A stretch of DNA of 64,000 bases from Acanthosepion pharaonis. Taxonomy: Eukaryota > Mollusca > Cephalopoda > Sepiida > Sepiidae. The stretch is from the NCBI GenBank assembly GCA_903632075.3, contig CAHIKZ030003474.1, forward strand, positions 1,279,001 through 1,343,000, read 5' to 3'. Numbering within the stretch: the first letter of the stretch is position 1; each line of letters begins with the position of its first letter. A program made the position numbers and the translations under genes. Below, piece by piece: positions 10,611 through 22,182 of the stretch. Under the pieces are notes generated by a model, which was not told where the DNA came from, made no database searches, and worked only from the letters and a program-made list of their open reading frames with translations.

Positions 10611-11539
10611 GAGGTATAAATGACTCACAGAATATGAATTAAAGACATTTTTTTTAGCCAACATTCATTGGACAGTATCTAAACTTTAATTCCCACTAGA
10701 CATATAGCATCAAGAAAGGGATCATCTGATGCAGTGGCAATCTATGAAACTAATAAAGCTTAAGATTCAGGGTCCCTGAACCCAGAGGTTCCCCTGAAGT
10801 AATATTTTTTTTAATGAGCGAGTTTTTCAACAAAATCTCTTTTTTTAAATTTTTTTTTTTTTAGTGTTCCTTATTAAAATAAGGCAATTTTAGTGATGGC
10901 ATCCTCTCCAACGTTGTTGATGTAGCTAATGTTGGCCTTAGAATATGATCTTTCATATTGCCTTCTAATTTCAGAATTCCACTGTAATTGGTCAAATTTA
11001 AAATTTTTCTTGAATGATTCCAGCATCCAAACCCCCCATTAAACTCACCAGAATCTATCTATATCCAACATTTTAGCAGCTGGATCCTTAGATCAATTGT
11101 TGCTGTTTTTGTTAGAGCTCCCATATCTGTTCAAGCTTCAGGGCTCCCAAAATGTAGGTTTGCCACCAATTCAATATCAAAAGCATCGATCAAACTCATA
11201 AGTAGTGACCCAGATACAGATCATCAAGAGATCAGGATAAAAAATATGCTGCCCTATTCTGTCTGCCATACATAAGGGATAAAAGTAAACATTGAGGAAA
11301 TGTCAAAAAGCTGCTGTCCAAGGAGTGACATTGAAATTAGACACAGCTGATCATGTATGTAAGAGAAATATTGGCCATCAAGATAGGAATGAAATCAAGA
11401 ACACTGAATACTGAGACTGAAAAAATTAGCACATACATTAAGCTCTGATAACTCCATTAGTTGGCCAAGCATAGAAATGAGCACCATCTAGGAGCTTGAT
11501 TAAGAAATGACACTGAAAAAATGCCATCAACTGAGTACA
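10609..11539. other. Gene-free stretch
   Basis: AT-rich DNA with T runs near 10800-10862. I recognise no gene or repeat family in it. Confidence 0.5.
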
Positions 11540-11795
11540 GACTAGGTTTCTATTTGCCATGTCCCTTCAAGGTGTGGAGATCATCCTATCCTTTGTAGCT
11601 TGTAGTAAGCTTCATCTTTTTGCTCTCCCTGCCATCAAGTTACACAAGCTTGTTCGGCAGGTTTCTCTCTGCTTTCCCCTCAATTCCTCTTACCTTCTCA
11701 TAAGAATGCCCAACAAGACAAAAAATATAATATATATTCCTGTCAAATCCATTACATTCACTTACATGCTAATAGGAAAGGTGTGAATCCTCTTC
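11540..11795 (-). mobile_element. RTE-like LINE 3' fragment
   Basis: Read on the minus strand this resembles the extreme C-terminus of the RTE-like family (a K-R-Q-R-segment, then L-A-TK-D-R-like residues encoded by ..CTACAAAGGATAGG..). The same block is at 21222-21400, 24080-24230 and 40000-40120, all minus strand. It is short, frameshifted and non-functional. Confidence 0.55.
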
Positions 11796-12054
11796 TCCCC
11801 CCCCAGCTATGGATAAATAGCAGGACAGGCCAGGTTCAATAACCTTGCAGGACAGACCGGATTCTATAACTACTGCAGAAAGAAATCCCAACCTACTGTG
11901 GGAAAAAATCTGCCTCGTCAGTCATGTATCGAAAGATACACGATTGCCTAAGTGTGTATCACATATGGCACACAACTGACTGACTGATCTAATAACGGCA
12001 ACAATAAGTTCATCTTTTAACAAGTAAATGAAATATTAAGCACTGTGTATAGCT
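11796..12054. other. Short gene-free stretch
   Basis: It contains two similar phrases at 11818-11850 and 11852-11885 (AGGACAG(G/A)CC...TT(C)AATAACC / ACAGACCGGATTCTATAAC), a weak tandem echo. Nothing else was recognised. Confidence 0.35.
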
Positions 12055-12532
12055 GGCCACTCGTATTCAAGGATACCCGTCTACTAGGGTGGCTAGCCAA
12101 TCCCTATTGCAGACGCTTGCTCAGGTACATCCGTGTTTATTCAACACCCACAGAGCCCACCTGTGGTTTATACTGCTCTATGGTGAGCAGACCTTAGTTA
12201 CAGTTTCAGCATGTTATCTAGCATGATCAACAATTTGAACAAGTCCAGCATACTCAAGTCCTCGGTCATGATGACTTGCGACTTTGTGCTAGCACAGCTA
12301 TCAATGCCCCCAAGGGTTTTGTCTACCCAATTTCACTCACAAGGCTTGGGCTAATTCATGGTATGGTTTCCAGGCACTTTCCAAAGGTGCCGAACACTGG
12401 GATTGACCCCTCCAGTCTGATAACATCAGGAAGTTTCCTTCCTGACAAATCAACCATGGTGAGATTTGAACTGGGGTCTCATGGTCAGAATACAAAAGTT
12501 CTAACCACTTGTCCATGTGCCCATACATTAAA
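12055..12532 (-). mobile_element. Long tRNA-headed SINE (family S2), copy 1
   Basis: On the minus strand it starts at 12532 with GGGCACATGGACAAGTGG (A-box-like), followed by AGTTCAAATCTCACC (B-box-like), which form a tRNA-like promoter head. A body of about 400 bp follows, including CAGGAAGGAAACTTCCTGAT and CACCTTTGGAAAGTGCCTGG, ending at ...ACGAGTGGCC. A second copy with the same order is at 31011-31411. Length and architecture fit a tRNA-derived SINE with a long unrelated body. Confidence 0.7.
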
Positions 12533-13385
12533 CACTATAAACAAACTAAAATTGCTATCTCAAAAGTAACAAACTATCTGTTTATCCATTCAAAAAACTT
12601 TCAACTTAAATTCATCTTTGTTAAAAAAAAAAAAAACTCATACAACTGAAAACGAGTTGAGAAACGAGCAGAGTTTGAATTCCAGCAAAATTTGTTACAT
12701 TCATTTTTACCCTTGAGAAAAGTATATATCCATTTCTTCTACTACCCCACCCCAGATATGGGTTACAAACAAAGTAGATCAGTCTCTCTAGCAATGATTG
12801 GCAACCAGTCTAGGAGGAATACAACTGAATTCAAAACCATACATAGCACATGCCATTTTACCATCAACAAGATAATGGAATTCACAATTACTATAGTATT
12901 TACTGCAGTCAACATATGACTATCAGTTTATTATTACACCTGAAGACAGTGGAAATTGGTATGCTTAATCAGAGTTAGTTTTGTACCAAAAGGTTCAGGT
13001 AAAACTTAAGTTTGCAGACAACACAGGATAAATACAAATAAAGCATTAGCCAGAATGAATACAATTGGTAATAAAGTAAACAAAAATACTTCCACTTCAA
13101 ACTTCAGAGTGAATAATTTTTACCAATATTTCATCATAAATACAGGTAAAAATGAGTATCAAGAGTTAAAATACAGGTATCAAGAATTTATGAATGAGCA
13201 AAGATGTATTAAAATAAAATTTAAGATTGATGCCAGTTTAAACTACGGGAAAATGAAATATAATCAATAAATAGAATAATATACATACATACCCAAATAT
13301 AGGATTGGTGTATACAGAATAAGTTCCAATAACCAACAAATACTATTCTTAAAAGAGTACTCAATACAGAGTAGAGCAAATATAA
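12533..13385. other. Gene-free AT-rich stretch
   Basis: A-rich runs near 12621-12636. No gene or repeat family was recognised. Confidence 0.45.
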
Positions 13386-13544
13386 TCACTTATTTGAAAA
13401 TTATAACAAAAATATTATAAAATTACTACAAAAATAGCCATTTTGTTTCAAGACTTCTGGTGTCTTATCAAGTGATGGTGTTGAATGTCGTTCAACACCA
13501 TCACTTGATAAGACACCAGTATATTATAATTTTCGAATAAATGA
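13386..13544. repeat. Foldback element with perfect 29-bp inner palindrome
   Basis: The arms 13457-13485 and 13491-13519 are perfect reverse complements (29/29) around a 5-base loop TGTCG. An outer pair, 13386-13406 and 13524-13544, matches at 19 of 21 positions. The left side has 50 bases between inner and outer arms and the right side only 4, so one side gained or lost about 46 bases. The layout resembles a foldback or MITE-type element. There is no coding capacity. Confidence 0.8.
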
Positions 13545-13634
13545 TTTTATATATGTTCTCCAACCTGGATAGAGTCCTCTAGGTGACTGATGTGTTTATG
13601 AAACAAATAATACACAAAAATGTGCCTTTCTCCC

Positions 13635-14140
13635 TGCTGGGCGTCAATAGCCTAGAAGTTAGAATCTCCGACTGATGCCAAATTGGTTAGGTTTCAGTCC
13701 CGGCTTGAAGCCGAACAGATATGTAGCCATACTGATACAGTAAAACAGTCTGATATGGTGATATATATAAATTTTTTTATTCTCATGATGCTAGTAAAAA
13801 AGGAATCAGAAAGGGGTTTTGCTCATCTGCAAAATTTTATGATCACCACTTCCAGAAAAGACAGAACTGCTCTCTTAACACTGCACAGCATTCAGATGTG
13901 TTTTGTAGCTTCACCCATGAAGTAAGTACTTTGGTTGTTCCAACTTGGGACAAAGCTGACATGAGCTTGACCATTCTTATCCTTACTTACTGTAACTTAT
14001 TCCTGGACCAGAAGAAGAAAACGGACATACCCAAGTGATATTGAAAACTTTCCCTACTGTTTCTATAAAAAATTAAAATAAAAGTTTTGTTGTTTCTTTA
14101 ATTTTTCTATGTGAGCACACATACACACAATGCAGAAACA
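13635..14140 (+). mobile_element. Dispersed repeat RptC with possible tRNA-like head
   Basis: The 5' part (13640-13715) has TAGCCTAGAAGTTAG and GGTTTCAGTCCCGGC at tRNA-like spacing. The 3' part (13870-14140) contains TTTGGTTGTTCCAAC, GAGCTTGACCAT, CTTATCCTTACTTAC and CATACCCAAG. These recur in order at 43384-43600 (plus), 43850-44040 (minus) and 44055-44240 (minus). I infer a SINE-like retroposon, though the head was seen in this copy only. Confidence 0.5.
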
Positions 14141-14404
14141 CACAACCCTTTGAATTCCATAAAACTAAAACCCAATTTATCAGCTTCTCCAGATGTTTTG
14201 GTACATAAAATCAAGTGTAAGCAAAACATATGTCTATTTGGAGCTTTTGTAATTTATGATATTAAAGAATAAAGATTTTTAAAAATCATTTTAATACCAG
14301 CCACACTGTTGCATATTCAAACCAATCATGTCTGTCAATACATAAATTGTCTTTTCAAAACAAATTATTGAAAACTAAATAACTGAACAGCCTCTTCAAT
14401 TTTT

Positions 14405-14610
14405 TTTTTTTATTTATTTCATACCTACCAAAGCAATAAAGCTACTGACACAAGGATTTACTGAGTGTGAGAGAATGAGAAAAAGAAAACATTAAGGAAA
14501 CAGGATTATAAAAGAACAGGAATTAAGACAGAAGATAATGATTGACATTGCATTTAAATTTTTGAAGATCATCATTGAATGGCAAGCAAGAGGCCAGAAG
14601 AGGTTTTTTT
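14405..14610 (-). mobile_element. Jockey-like LINE 3' end (family J2)
   Basis: It shares with 2345-2540 and 46990-47170 the sequence CAATAAAGCTACT...ATTTAAATTTTTGAAGATCAT...GGCAAGCAAGAGGCCAGAAG, which is the non-coding tail of J2 on the minus strand. A T-rich run at 14401-14411 may be the remains of its A tail in inverse orientation. Confidence 0.5.
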
Positions 14611-14718
14611 CATTTTTTTAAAAGACATTGTATATTTAAGTTCCAAATGAACCAAGAATAAACCTATTTTACAATCAAACTAGATTTTTTTATGTTTTTC
14701 TTGACACTGTTGACCTAC

Positions 14719-14802
14719 CTTACAGGTTCCATTGTATTTCTTGATCTTTTTTAATTCCTGTTTGTCTTTTTTGGAGGCGCCAGAATTCTGGCCAGTGCGA
14801 TT
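14719..14802 (-). CDS. Putative internal exon of an unidentified host gene
   Basis: On the minus strand, a pyrimidine-rich tract (poly-T then CTTATTTTCAG) gives a good acceptor just before 14802. The 84-base segment ends AAG followed by GTAGGT, a good donor. The exon is 28 codons in phase 0 without a stop. It encodes a Lys-rich peptide with N-R-T-G-Q-N-S-G-A-S-K-K-D-K-Q-E then L-K-K-I-K-K-Y-N-G-T-C-K. It is more GC-rich than its surroundings and outside every repeat family noticed here. I do not recognise the family. An alternative donor six bases earlier (CCT/GTAAGG) would change the exon to 78 bases. No partner exon was identified. Confidence 0.4.
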
Positions 14803-15299
14803 CTGAAAATAAGAAAAAAAAAAAAAAAAACATTCTTATTACATATCAAAAATAAACACATATATGTAAACAAACCTAAGATGAAGAACTTTACACCATA
14901 ACTTCTGAAGCAGATTGAGATTGTGGATTTCATGGAACAAATATTGCAGTAAAAAAAAAAATAAAACAAATAAAAATGAAATAAAATTGGAAATTTTTCT
15001 TCAAATTATACAAGAACTCAAAGACATCAAGAAATATTTTTGTTGCAAACTAGCACAGCAAGAGAAAAAAAAAAAAAAAAAAAAAAAAAAAAACAAAAAG
15101 CTAAAATCTCCCAAGTAAATACATGACTAGATTTTGTCAATTCCATCACAGATGTTTAATATAACTCAACCATAAGACAATGGCCCAAACACTGATTCAG
15201 TCAAGTTTTTGCTAACAAAACCACCTGAACAAATATAGAATGTTTATACAAACCAAAATAAAACTAATCTCAGAAAATTTCTGAAAAGAGAACACACCA
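14803..15299. other. Gene-free A-rich stretch
   Basis: It contains A runs at 14813-14830, 14950-14962 and 15066-15093. If 14719-14802 is an exon this is its upstream intron on the minus strand. Confidence 0.45.
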
Positions 15300-15620
15300 G
15301 TTCATACTCCTCCATGGTTTTCTGAACAGGAGTAGAGGTTTATACCTCGTTTCCTGTTTAGGGTTGGGTTTCTGGTTCTTTTTTAAGTCTATTTCTATTC
15401 TATACTTCTGACATCTCCAACCAAACTTGCAATTTTTATACACAAATTAAATTTTGATCTCTTCAAGTTTAAAGTTAGCCATTATCTTTCCTGCATAACC
15501 CCCAAGAACTTCACTTTTAGCCATTTCTTACATGCATACAACTCCACACAGTAACCCTCTACCATGAGTGGCTGTTGGGCCTTATATTGGATGAACATAA
15601 GTGTAAAAAAAAAAAAAAAA
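15300..15620 (+). mobile_element. LINE 3' end (family B)
   Basis: It contains TTTCTGAACAGGAGTAGAGG...TTTAGGGTTGGG, then CTCTTCAAGTTTAAAGTTAGCCATTAT, then CAGTAACCCTCTACCATGAGTGGCTGTTGGGCC...GATGAACATA and an A run. The last block is the diagnostic tail also present at 23290-23350, 29950-30015, 48750-48815 and 53410-53470 (plus), and inverted at 26200-26260, 56245-56290 and 61380-61430. Confidence 0.65.
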
Positions 15621-15903
15621 AAAAACACACAAAATACAAAAAAAAAAAAAAATATACATCTATATAATAAAGAGACCAAGTATGGATTACAACCTTTTAA
15701 TGGGAAAAATAGAATTTAAAATCAGACATTTTATCTTAACTTAAAAAAAAAAAAAACTGCACAAAGAAATCTTGCTTCTCAGATCAAGACAGATATACCC
15801 AATTGTCTCATCTAAGTGAAAACAAATTAAGTGACAAGAATCTTTTTTTTATCCTTAGCAACACAAGGCAGAAGCAGCATTTATACCAACAAATTGTGTT
15901 TTG

Positions 15904-15947
<44 letters not shown>

Positions 15948-16259
15948 CACACACAAAAGTACAAAAAAAAAAAAAAAAAAAAATTATGACAATGTACACA
16001 AAATAAAGAAATCAATTTACCAGATTACTTTTTAGAAAGAATCTACGTAGTTCTATCTTCATGACTAACAGAATCAATATATGCTTTGAGGTGGGGGACA
16101 TTTAGAAAACAATGTTCTTCTAAAGAATTGGAAATTCCAACCTTTCTAACATGCAATTGTAGAATCATTGTGGCATACTAGGTACATTGCTTCTCAGCAA
16201 AAAGACCCTATCAATAAAAAGATATTTAGAAACATTTTTTTTTTTTTTGAAATGCCACC
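15621..16259. other. Gene-free AT-rich stretch with microsatellite
   Basis: It holds A runs, an (AT)n tract at 15905-15943 and an A run at 15964-15982. No gene was recognised. Confidence 0.45.
15905..15943. repeat. (AT)n microsatellite
   Basis: About 39 bp of TA alternation followed by ACACAC. Confidence 0.95.
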
Positions 16260-16332
16260 AAACATCTTAATTTTATATTTTCTTCAACATCAAAATGATA
16301 AATTATAATTTGAATTGTATGTATTCTCTTCA
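16260..16332. repeat. Local 73-bp duplication, copy 1
   Basis: Identical, apart from one 6-bp insertion, to 17647-17725. It starts AAACATCTTAATTTTA and ends GTATTCTCTTCA. Function unknown. Confidence 0.85.
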
Positions 16333-16688
16333 GAACAAAAGGGATCATGCCTATCCTGAATCTACTGATTAATTTGTGAATAGCCATCACACACTTTCTG
16401 GGAAAGATAATCAAACACTTTACCCACTCCTAATGCCTTCACCAGTTTTGAATTCAGTTTTCCCCTTTCTAATCCAGTCTGCTCTGATATTTAATCTACA
16501 GCTGGTGATGGAGAAGAGATAGATTCATGCAGTTGTGCAGAATTGAACTCAACATATATGCCCAAAATTAGGACTTGGACTGTAAATGTAACTTTTCGTG
16601 CCAATTAGCCTACTCACACATCTGTTTATAAACATTTAGAAATTAAGTTTTAAATATTAAGAGAGAATATAGAATGACAGAATGTGCA

Positions 16689-16726
<38 letters not shown>

Positions 16727-17646
16727 TTAGTATCAGAATAGTTTTTCTTACAACTAAATTTCTAAGCAATTAAAACTGATCTTTATAAAAAAAGATGCAA
16801 CCAAATACTTTTTTAAAAAAAAGGCTCAACCAAACAGAAAAAGATGCAACCAGCCAATTTACAAAAAAAATGTAAGCAGACATTTAATAAAAAAAAAAAA
16901 AAATGACAATCAAACAATGTGTTTAAAAAAAAAAAAAAAAAAAAGGACTTAACCAGACAGTTTAACTCTAGATATCTATTAGGATACAAGACTAAGTTTA
17001 CTGATCCGAATAAAGAAAAAAAAATTATGGAAAATATTATGAAAATAAAATGCCAAGAAGATATTTTATAAATCACAAGAGTACGTCAAGATTCAGTGTG
17101 ACAGCCACTACAGTGCAAAGCATTGTTATTATACAAGCCATTAATCTGACCACATTCTTCATTGGAAAGGCATTGTGCATGGTATGGCAGAAATACCTCC
17201 TACATTACAGTAAGATAGTTATATGAAGACACCATTGACAGTAATATCTTAACATTATGTAGGAGATAATTGTGAAAAGTATTTCTGCCACAGCCTGTAC
17301 TTTTTCAGAATTCACTCAGAAATTGAATGAATTTGGATAAAAAGCCCCGAGATAGTAAGACAAAAGCAAGGAACACAACTGATTGGTAGATCATCTGTAG
17401 AATCAAAACACACTAGACCTTAGTATTACAAAAACATCATGGCCTGTAGTATGCAGTAACAATAATATTTACTGAGTGCTGTATTCCACAGTTTTATTGG
17501 AAGTGTAAAAGATATTTAATCCTGCTGAATAGTTAAGGTTCCTTGTTGCCAACAGAGTATATCACTTCCTGATTCTCAGTAACTATTATAGATTGCTGAC
17601 TCTTTTACTAAGATGGTTAACCAGTACCTATTTTAATATACTGATT
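16333..17646. other. Gene-free AT-rich stretch
   Basis: Between 16790 and 16950 an AAAAAGATGCAACCA-type phrase recurs loosely with A runs, a decayed short tandem. Long A runs lie at 16692-16724 and 16924-16943. No gene was recognised. Confidence 0.45.
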
Positions 17647-17725
17647 AAACATCTTAATTTTAATTTTATATTTTCTTCAACATCAAAATGATAAATTATA
17701 ATTTGAATTGTATGTATTCTCTTCA
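17647..17725. repeat. Local 73-bp duplication, copy 2
   Basis: Direct repeat of 16260-16332 about 1.39 kb downstream. It has an extra TAATTT next to an identical hexamer, so the length difference looks like slippage. All other bases match. Confidence 0.85.
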
Positions 17726-18960
17726 AATACATGCAATTTATTTTTCAGTAATGTTTATTAAAAAAAAAAAAAAAAAAAAAAAGAAAAGAAATTTTTATCA
17801 AATGGACAATTATTCCCTTGACACCACTATTACTGTATACAGTTGCCTCCCTTGGCAATGTGTGTTTTAAAAAGTGATTAAAACTGTAATAAAACCGAAA
17901 TACATGAAAATGAATTTATACATTTTCTTTATTCTTGACAAAGATATTAAACACTATTAGATTGCTTATTTATAAACTTTTATATTTACAAGATTATAAA
18001 ACATGTGATCCAACTAAAATGAAATATTATTTACCATATTATAAAAAATAGGAATTTTTTTTATTTATAAAAATTTACTAAATCATAAAAATATTCACTC
18101 CCTAGGCAACATTTATTGCTTGAGAATTGACAAAAATAAACACTATTTATTCATTAGATTGTTTATTTACAAGGATACTTTTATATTTACATGCTAAAAA
18201 TGCAGTCCTACTAATACAATGAAATTAGTATCATTTATATATTTATAAAAGAAATAAGTATGAAAATAATTTTTTTTATTATTCATAATTCTATAAAATG
18301 CCTGAAATAAAAAAAATTAAAAAAAATTTAAATAAACACATGACAAGCAACTGTAATTATAAATTTTAAAAAAATCTGTTTTCCAAGATTTTCTTTGATT
18401 TTCTCTCACCACAAATCCACTAAAATTAGGTTGAGAGCATCTTTCTCTTACATATTTTGATAATTTTGTAATATTTTTTTAATTTTTTAATAAAAATTTC
18501 TTTTCAAATGTATTTCTTTATAAAAGATAAATAAATTTCACATTGTACTTGATTCAGATGTTTTTATAATTGCCAAGGGAGTCAAAAGTGTTTACAGCAT
18601 TAGCAGTGCCAAGGAAATAACTGACCTTTTGATGCACTGCTTTTTGGTTTTTTTTTTTTTTTTTTTTTTTGCAGGCACAAAAGTTAAACATTACCTATTT
18701 TTCTTATAACTTTCTTTTCTTCTATTAAATCACTATATTGTGCATTCTACTTTAACATTTTCTTCTGTCAAAAATATTGTGCATTTATTCAGGTAGTTAA
18801 TAAAATTGAAAATAACTTAAATTTTCCAATTAATCGTAGCATTTCAAGGTTGCCATGGCAACTACTTTTTCATTTGCTCTGATTATGTTCTTACTGAACG
18901 AAATATTAACATAACATTTTAAAAATCCAACTTGTTTTTACATATTCCAATTTTTACACA

Positions 18961-18964
<4 letters not shown>
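17726..18964. other. Gene-free very AT-rich stretch
   Basis: A run near 17760-17782 and T run near 18650-18670. Phrases such as ATTTATTCATTAGATTGTTTATTTACAAG near 18150 echo 17950-17990 (TTAGATTGCTTATTTATAAAC), hinting at an old tandem of about 215 bp. No gene was recognised. Confidence 0.4.

Positions 18965-19037
<73 letters not shown>
18965..19037. repeat. (AT)n(AC)n microsatellite
   Basis: About 60 bp TA alternation passing into CA repeats, followed by CTGACGATCGCTAAAGCG, a small hairpin-forming phrase. Confidence 0.95.
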
Positions 19038-20634
19038 TTTGTCTGACGATCGCTAAAGCGTGAAACCCAGGGTCACAAACTCACATCTATATATATAAAA
19101 AGAAAAAATATAAAATGGAACGGAAGTAACATTATTATTACATGACTCCCCCCTGCTTTGCATGTTGCCATAGCAACAGTTTTTCTCCTTACTTAACAGT
19201 AAAAGCAAGTTGTTAATCATTACCTGACAGGTGAATATTGTTACAGACAGAAAAAAAACAAAACAAAGAAACAGAAAGAGATATTGTTCATTACAAGAAA
19301 TGGTACGTGCACATGCCTATCACCAACTGGTTTTTGTTAAATTCTATTTTCATGTTTACTTGTATGATTCATTATGTCAGTAAGTAACTTCAATTAAAAC
19401 ATCTCATGAAATGACTTAATTAAAAATGTTGCTGAAGGTCAAGATTGTCTACTTATCCCTTTATAAGGCCCAAGTGTCATAACTGCCTCTTGGTCATCAG
19501 CATTTTACTGACTGCTTGAATTTAAACCAGACATTAAAAGGGACGTCAGATGAGCAGACAGTTCAGACTGCCAACAGATTGAAGATGGAATTAATTTTTT
19601 TTTTTTTTTTTTAATCCAAATAATTCGGATTAAATGAGGAGGAAAGAAATGAAAGTAACATTTGAGATTTTGTGTTTTTTTTGTTTAAAACTACTTTATT
19701 TAAAATCCTCCAACATTTTAGAGAATTAGTGGAGCAAGTATCAAATGAGTAAAAACTAATGAAAATCAATAGCAAATCCAGGCCTTTGAAAAATGTATAA
19801 ATTTTATCTATCTATATAAAATTCTGTTTAGTCTGTCACACCCTCTAAAATAGTCATACATTGACCAATCAAAATCAAATTTGGAGGAATAAATGCAAGC
19901 AGGTAAGGCAGTACAAAGTACAATTTGTTTTAACAAAACAGAGTTTGGAAATCGCAACAAAAAAATGTTAGAAATAACTTCAACAATACTAAATACTGTG
20001 AGGATTTCTCCACGCATCAGTGTATTACAAAAAATACAGTATTTATAAATTTCTGTGAGAGAAACAAAGCTTCAGATATAGAGATGCAGGAATATCTACC
20101 TTCAGGTATTTATAACCTTCAAGGCAATATAAATGTTTTTTGGGCAGCTCCAGCTCAGGTATAGCAACAATATTCCATTTTTAGCCTGATCTGACTCTTG
20201 TAAAAGATAGAATATGGCAGATGGAGTCAGGTACTTTTTTGGAGTTCCATAAATTGACCATTTTTCAAGCAAATACTTTAAGTAAAAGCATAATAAATGA
20301 AAATGATTAGCACAGTTTATGAAGTGGGTACTGTGAAGGACTGAAGTTGCAAAGTCCAGTGCTTTGATTTCTCATTGAACGATACTCTATGGTCAGGTTG
20401 ACCAGTAGAGTTTGAAAACACCGGAATCCAAACAATTTAATTATTCAAATCAAAACTTGAAAATCATTTTCACTAGCTGAATTATATTGCTTTAATATGC
20501 AACTTCCATCAAAAAAGAAAGAAAAGGTACAAACATACAAAAAGAGATTTTCCACAGGAAAATTAAAATTATTGCTCATCTGTAAAAAATCTCATGACCA
20601 AAATGCCAGTCCCTAAAGTAATATTGGGATTAGC
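19038..20634. other. Gene-free stretch, one possible dispersed repeat
   Basis: The segment 19805-20050 begins TATATAAAATTCTGTTTA(G)TCTGTCACACCCTCTAAAA. The phrase ATATAAAATTCTGTTTAT also occurs at 30628-30645, so this may be an old dispersed element. The rest shows nothing recognisable. Confidence 0.4.
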
Positions 20635-20910
20635 CGTTTCCATCCAGGAAACATTTTGCATTCATTGAATGAATAATTGATGTTACTGCCAGTTGAAATT
20701 TTTTAAAAACTTAAGTTTTTCTTAGGGAACTTGAGAAACTTTTTCTTCCCAGATTGTTCTTTCTAGTACTTATAGGTATTTCCTTCCTAAGTTTTTGTTT
20801 AAGGTAATGTGGAATGTCAGCATTTTGATTATGTGATTTTTATGCTACCTATTTTAATTGTTATTGTTGGAAGCTTTCAACTGATGTGGTTCTTATTAAG
20901 TTCTTTTCTG
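20635..20910. repeat. Dispersed repeat RptD, copy 1
   Basis: It shares with 26925-27180, in the same order and strand, GGAA(A)CATTT..GCATTCATTGA, GTTGAAATTT, TTCCTTCCTAA, ATGTGGA(A/G)TGTCA(G/A)CAT and TGATGTGGTT. Identity looks moderate. In the second copy the minus strand between 27180 and 27000 is partly open, so this may be the edge of an autonomous element. I cannot name the family. Confidence 0.5.
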
Positions 20911-21221
20911 ATTCTGTAGTGCCAATCTCTTAAACTTGATAAAGAATAGCCTTCTTTAAGACTTACAGGATTCATTTATTTGAAGCCATTTTTAGTCTTT
21001 AATCTGAATTAAACATTTCTGAGTGTGTTGGACACCATTCAGTCCAATCTCATGCCAAGGTTTTTTTTAAAAGACAACATACAGATTTGGTCACATTGGT
21101 ATGTAATATTTGACATTCAAAGATGTGGATAAATAACATTTCCAAAAAGTAGTTGGAAATCATTTTATCTCAGCAGCAACAGCCAAATTTTTATGCAAAG
21201 TGAACATCTGTCTTCTTTATG

Positions 21222-21870
21222 TGCCGTGTCTCCTCAAGACATAAGTGATCACGGCTCTCCACAATTTCCTATCCTTTGTAGATAAATAATTATTAATAAA
21301 TTTTGTCTTTTACGTTATTTCTCCTGAACTCCATTCTATCATTCATTTACTTAGGCTCATCAAGTATGTCATACCGTTTTCCTCTGTCCTCCTTGCTTTC
21401 TATCAGTCATGTGAGTATCAGATTTTCCAAGCCCTCTTTCATCATTATGTGTGCTAGAAATTTCAACTGCCTCTTCCTGATGTTAAGTTTCATTTTTGTT
21501 GCCATTTCTTTAAAACGTCATCATTGCTCACATGTTCAGTCCATGGTATCCTCAGCATACTTCTGTAGAACTACATTTGTTACTTCAAGTCTCTTCATCT
21601 TTGAGGAGATTGTCCAGCATTCACTGTCATAAAAGAGGACATATCACATAACAGTTCAGTATTCTTTTGTTTGTTTCTAACAAAGTTTTTTTTTTTTTTT
21701 CTCCTGTCTCTTACTATTCTGCTTAACTCTTAGAAGGTGTCTTTTGCTATCCAAAGACATCTTTTGATTTCGCACTTTTTATCCTCTGTGAGAACACTTC
21801 CCAGATATTGAAATTTTTGTACTTGTTGAATTTTGGTGGCTCTGATTTGTCATTTGTATTTACTATACCA
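21222..21870 (-). mobile_element. RTE-like LINE, C-terminal/3' fragment
   Basis: The minus strand encodes the typical RTE C-terminal order. It has a T-Q-Q-Y-L-G-S/C-V-like start near 21800, then E-C-W-T-I-S near 21610, E-M-(W)-F-Y-R-S-M-L-R-I-P-W-T-E-H near 21560, a basic K-L-N-I-R-K-R-Q-L-K-F segment near 21475, and a final block near 21250 that encodes ..TKDRKLWRAVITYV-like residues. Stops interrupt it and a T run (21690-21703) splits it. It is a dead copy. Confidence 0.7.
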
Positions 21871-22166
21871 AGCCTAAATTGAGGCCAATACTTTTTCTGG
21901 TGTTCTTCTATGCCCAATGAGACTAGCTACATATCAGTCACGGAAAGCAAAGAAGGGTTAGCTTCACCAAATTTCACAGTATATCAACCCATCTCTACAC
22001 CTAAGAGAATTCCACAATATCTAAATTATACATCTGATATGAATAAGCAAATTAAAATTTCTTTAAATTTTTCAAATTTAACCTCTGTATAATAAAAAAA
22101 AAAAAAAAAAAATTAAAAAAACCTTTGCAATAGTCAGATCAAACCAAAAATGGTATATTGATGTCA
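21871..22166. other. Short gene-free stretch
   Basis: AT-rich DNA with an A run near 22091-22111. A 60-codon open stretch at 21910-22092 has no recognisable homology and is not called. Confidence 0.4.
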
Positions 22167-22182
22167 TTTACATGGTCTTGGA
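22167..22182 (+). repeat. RptA copy B target-site duplication (left)
   Basis: TTTACATGGTCTTGGA, repeated perfectly at 22672-22687 on the other side of the element. Confidence 0.85.
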
